Shown here piece after piece: positions 6,550 through 8,808 of a stretch of 8,808 bases of DNA. The position numbers were made by a program, and so were the translations under genes. How positions within the stretch are numbered: the first letter of the stretch is position 1; each line of letters opens with the position of its first letter. Source of the stretch: Chloroflexota bacterium. Its GTDB lineage: Bacteria; Chloroflexota; UBA4733. The notes beneath the pieces are model-generated. The model was not told the origin of the DNA. It saw only the letters and a list, made by a program, of their open reading frames with translations, and did no database searches. The stretch covers positions 1 through 8,808 of the forward strand of contig JANWJO010000118.1 in NCBI GenBank assembly GCA_025449435.1, given 5' to 3'.

Positions 6550-7677
6550 ATGCCAGCACCGCTGATTACCGCCATCCGGCCAGTGCCGCTCGCTGCTCCA
6601 CTGGAAAAGCCTGTTGCATCGGCCATCGGCACGATGTACGTGCGCAATGGCATGCTGGTCGAAGTGGAGACCGATGCTGGCATTACGGGCATCGGCGAAA
6701 GCTGGGTGAATTTCCCCAGTTGGGCACTCTCCGAGCGGGTGGCCACCATTACGCACGGCCTCGCCCCACTTCTAGTTGGTGAACGCCTCGATGACCCTCG
6801 CCGGTTGTGGCGGCTGTGCCAGAGCAAGCTGCACCTCCTTGGCCTGCAATGGGGCGCGGTGGGTCCGGTGGCGCAGACGCTGAGCGGCGTGGATATCGCG
6901 TTGTGGGACCTGGCGGGCAAACTCGCCGGTGCGCCGGTGTGGCAACTGCTCGGCGCACCGCAGCAGGACACGATTCCTGCCTACGCCAGCGGGCTGGGTC
7001 CAGGCGCAGCCGCTGAGCAAGCCGCCACCGCGCTGGCGAGCGGGTTTAGCGCGGTCAAACTCAAGCTGGGCTTCGGCCGGGAGGTCGACGAGCGGAATCT
7101 GGTCCGGGTGCGCGATGCCATAGGGAGCGCGACCTTGTTCACCGACGCCAATCAGGGATGGTCACTGCCGGAGGCGCTGGCGCTGCTCCCTGAGATACAC
7201 GCCGCCGGTGCCAGCTGGCTCGAGGAGCCATTGCCAGCCGACGATCCGGATGCCTGGCGGGAGTTGCGCACAGCAGCGCATGGCTTACCGCTGGCCGGCG
7301 GCGAAAACCTATACGGTCTGTCCCAGTTCCGCCGCTGGGGCCAGCAGCGCTTGCTAGATGTACTCCAGCCCGACGTGGCTAAGTGCAGCGGCATCAGCGC
7401 GATGACCGAAATCTTCGCCACTGGCGCGCAGCAGGGACTACGGCTGGCGCCACATTACTTCGGCGGAGCAGTGGGTCTGGCAGCGAGTATCCACGTATTC
7501 GCGGCCTTACCGCCCGAGCAACGTGTGCTGATGGAATATGATGTGAACGCCAACCCGCTGCGCGAGGACCTGCTTACCGAGCCGCTGTATGCCGGCCAAG
7601 GGAAGTTGCGTGTGCCACAAGGGCCAGGGCTGGGCATCACGCTGCGGCCGGGAGTGGTGGAGAAGCTGCGAACGTGA
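6550..7677 (+). CDS. Mandelate racemase/muconate lactonizing enzyme family protein (enolase superfamily)
   Basis: This cytoplasmic Mg2+-dependent enzyme abstracts the alpha-proton of a carboxylate, then racemises, lactonises or dehydrates it. The 375 residues have the N-terminal capping domain (about 1-130), then a TIM barrel with the catalytic K170-x-K172 (AVKLKLG). The metal ligands are D199 (FTDANQGW), E225 (WLEEP) and E252 (GGENLYG). D275 (QPDVAK) and H302 (APHYFGG) form the His-Asp dyad. Having both KxK and the dyad places it in the mandelate racemase subgroup, which is rich in acid-sugar dehydratases and racemases. Length is normal for the group and no key residue is missing. The ATG start at 6550 follows GGGGGAGGGG (6537-6546), a strong though close ribosome site. 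No sugar transporter or other catabolic gene is adjacent, so the substrate cannot be assigned. Confidence 0.93.
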   Translation: MPAPLITAIRPVPLAAPLEKPVASAIGTMYVRNGMLVEVETDAGITGIGESWVNFPSWALSERVATITHGLAPLLVGERLDDPRRLWRLCQSKLHLLGLQWGAVGPVAQTLSGVDIALWDLAGKLAGAPVWQLLGAPQQDTIPAYASGLGPGAAAEQAATALASGFSAVKLKLGFGREVDERNLVRVRDAIGSATLFTDANQGWSLPEALALLPEIHAAGASWLEEPLPADDPDAWRELRTAAHGLPLAGGENLYGLSQFRRWGQQRLLDVLQPDVAKCSGISAMTEIFATGAQQGLRLAPHYFGGAVGLAASIHVFAALPPEQRVLMEYDVNANPLREDLLTEPLYAGQGKLRVPQGPGLGITLRPGVVEKLRT

Positions 7678-7910
7678 GGGTCGTGACCCCGCGACCACCG
7701 ACGAACCTCATCCCCCACCCTTCTCCACTCGTGGAGAAGGGAGCTCGGCCCTTCCGGCGCCTCCGTTCCACCGACAGGCGCCCTTAAGGGGGTCAAACCT
7801 CATTCCCAGTCCTTATAGACCGAGCGCTATTTAGTATCATGGTGTGAGGAGCGGGGATGGCTCGTCACGGCACTGCGTCACAAGACCACATGTAAGGGAA
7901 GGCACCTGTC
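7678..7910. promoter_or_regulatory. Hairpin-rich gap before zinc-ribbon gene
   Basis: This 233-bp gap contains a small palindrome at 7679-7690 (GGGTC GT GACCC), the strong hairpin at 7718-7741, an inverted repeat at 7756-7762/7776-7782 (GGCGCCT), and a 10-bp perfect palindrome CCCTTAAGGG at 7781-7790. A possible -10 box TAGTAT (7832-7837) lies in an AT-richer patch, about 73 bases before the next start codon, without a clear -35. The ribosome site for the next gene is AAGGGAAGG (7894-7902). Confidence 0.45.
7718..7741. terminator. 10-bp hairpin downstream of racemase-family gene; C-rich repeat copy
   Basis: CCCTTCTCCA (7718-7727) pairs perfectly with 7732-7741 around a CTCG loop. It begins 41 bp after the stop of the racemase-family gene and is preceded by CCTCATCCCCCA (7706-7717), the diverged C-rich repeat core. 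There is no T-run after the stem on either strand, so terminator function is only plausible. Confidence 0.5.
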
Positions 7911-8528
7911 ATGCCATTCTGCACGGTCTGCGGTGCTGAACATGGCAACGGCGATCAATTCTGCCGGCAGTGTGGCAGAGCTCTGGCGCCAGCGCGAGCG
8001 CCCAGCGGTGTACCTCCCGAAACCGGATTAGCACCACCACCTAAGCCGGCTCAACCGCACCGCAGCAACAAAAGGATAGTCCTTGCTCTGGCGATCATCG
8101 GCATGGCGGTCATCGCTATTGTCATTGGAGTGAACTGGCCAGGTACCGTCACTGCTCCGGAGTTGCAACCCTTTGCAAACGGCACTGCGGGCCCAACGCT
8201 TGACAAAGCTGGAGATCTGTGCCCGGCGGCCCCGAACTGGACAGACGTCATTGCCCATCCGGCCAGCTACCGCGGTCGGTGTGTTTTGCAATCCGGTCTT
8301 GTGACATTTACCAACGGACCGAGCGTGGAATTCCGTCTGGATGTATTGACGGGCTCAGGAAACTACGAGTCACTCTGGATCAACTTTGATCCAGATGGTG
8401 GGCTCACCAAGTTCTGGCCAACGGTCGACACTTCCAGAGGGGTGAGTGCCCTCGGAACGATTCAGGGCGTAAAGAACGGCCTTCCATTTATCGCTGCGGT
8501 GGAGGTGTACTACTCACGAACGAACTGA
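7911..8528 (+). CDS. Zinc-ribbon, single-pass membrane protein with extracytoplasmic beta-rich domain
   Basis: This 205-residue protein opens with a treble-type zinc ribbon: C4-x2-C7 and C18-x2-C21, with FCTVCG and FCRQCG knuckles (zinc_ribbon_2/zf-ribbon_3 style). A Pro/Ala-rich linker (about 26-50), a basic stop SNKR and one membrane helix (about 56-74) follow. The remaining ~130 residues should lie outside the membrane, with the ribbon in the cytoplasm. This outer part contains two cysteines (in GDLCPAAP and YRGRCVLQ). Its alternating pattern, HPASYRGRCVLQSGLVTF...GVSALGTIQGVKNGLPFIAAVEVYY, recalls small OB-fold or beta-barrel domains; this is inference. The ATG at 7911 follows AAGGGAAGG. 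Proteins of this design are common and mostly unassigned in Chloroflexota and Actinobacteria. No function can be given. Confidence 0.85.
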   Translation: MPFCTVCGAEHGNGDQFCRQCGRALAPARAPSGVPPETGLAPPPKPAQPHRSNKRIVLALAIIGMAVIAIVIGVNWPGTVTAPELQPFANGTAGPTLDKAGDLCPAAPNWTDVIAHPASYRGRCVLQSGLVTFTNGPSVEFRLDVLTGSGNYESLWINFDPDGGLTKFWPTVDTSRGVSALGTIQGVKNGLPFIAAVEVYYSRTN

Positions 8529-8808
8529 GGTAACGAGTGTTGAGCCCGAACGTGTACGTAACCGGTGCTTTGCTGTGTACTGCCACCGTATGGCCAGCGG
8601 CGGCGTGCACGAACCCCACCCCCTGACCCCACCCCAGCAAGCTCTTACTATTACCCACATGTGGAGCAAAGGGAGGGTAACAGCGACGCGGATGGGCTGC
8701 GAGACGAAGGGTGACCCCCCTTAATGTCCCCCCTGGCGGGGGGACCGAGCCGCTGGAAGGGCCGTGGTCTTCGTGCCGGTGCCACGCAGGCCGCGCACGT
8801 CGGGCCGC
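8529..8808. other. Non-coding right end with C-rich repeat and hairpins
   Basis: I see no convincing gene in these 280 bp. They contain a C-rich tract (8613-8636) that looks like another diverged copy of the dispersed repeat. An inverted TTACCC/GGGTAA pair (8651-8680) flanks the palindrome CCACATGTGG. A strong hairpin lies at 8726-8745. The last 60 bp could be the end of a gene continuing past the window in either direction, but there is too little sequence to judge. Confidence 0.45.
8726..8745. terminator. 8-bp G/C hairpin, candidate terminator or repeat copy
   Basis: GTCCCCCC (8726-8733) pairs perfectly with 8738-8745 around TGGC. It is preceded by GTGACCCCCC (8711-8720), again resembling the dispersed C-rich core. 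No T-tract follows, and its distance from the zinc-ribbon gene (about 200 bp) makes it more likely a repeat than that gene's terminator. Confidence 0.45.

Noticed and set aside
8740..8808. Possible gene end at the right edge
   Set aside because: Under 70 bp with open frames on both strands by GC composition alone; too short to support a call.

Overview
The window is GC-rich chromosomal DNA from a bacterium, most likely a member of the Chloroflexota or a similar high-GC environmental lineage. This placement is inference. It rests on codon and GC style, GTG starts, a heme O synthase with an extra N-terminal membrane segment, a large GT-C-like membrane protein, and degenerate C-rich hairpin repeats in the gaps between genes. 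There are no transposases, integrases, phage genes or CRISPR arrays.

Layout from left to right. (1) A large multi-pass membrane protein reads leftward and runs off the left edge. It is divergent from (2) a small SAM-dependent methyltransferase. (3) A leftward pair follows, convergent with the methyltransferase: threonine synthase (thrC), and downstream of it a membrane protein with a duplicated extracytoplasmic C-terminal repeat, joined to thrC by a TAATG stop/start overlap. (4) The thrC leader contains a perfect 15-bp GC hairpin. Upstream of that is a leftward tRNA-Arg(UCU). (5) Rightward from there: heme O synthase (ctaB), a 330-bp non-coding stretch packed with short-loop hairpins, a mandelate racemase-subgroup enolase-superfamily enzyme, a hairpin-bearing gap, and a zinc-ribbon/transmembrane/extracytoplasmic protein. 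The right end (8529-8808) is non-coding as far as can be seen and carries two more hairpin-type elements.

How the genes may work together. The GT-C-like protein and the methyltransferase share one divergent intergenic region and both fit cell-surface glycan or lipid modification. ThrC makes threonine, and CtaB makes heme O for respiratory oxidases. The racemase-family enzyme probably acts on a carboxylated sugar or related acid. Nothing ties all the genes into one pathway, and I do not see a clearly new defence or mobile system. The most unusual items are the duplicated cysteine-containing repeat in the protein behind thrC, the hairpin cluster at 6220-6549, the dispersed C-rich repeats, and the two-helix extension on CtaB.
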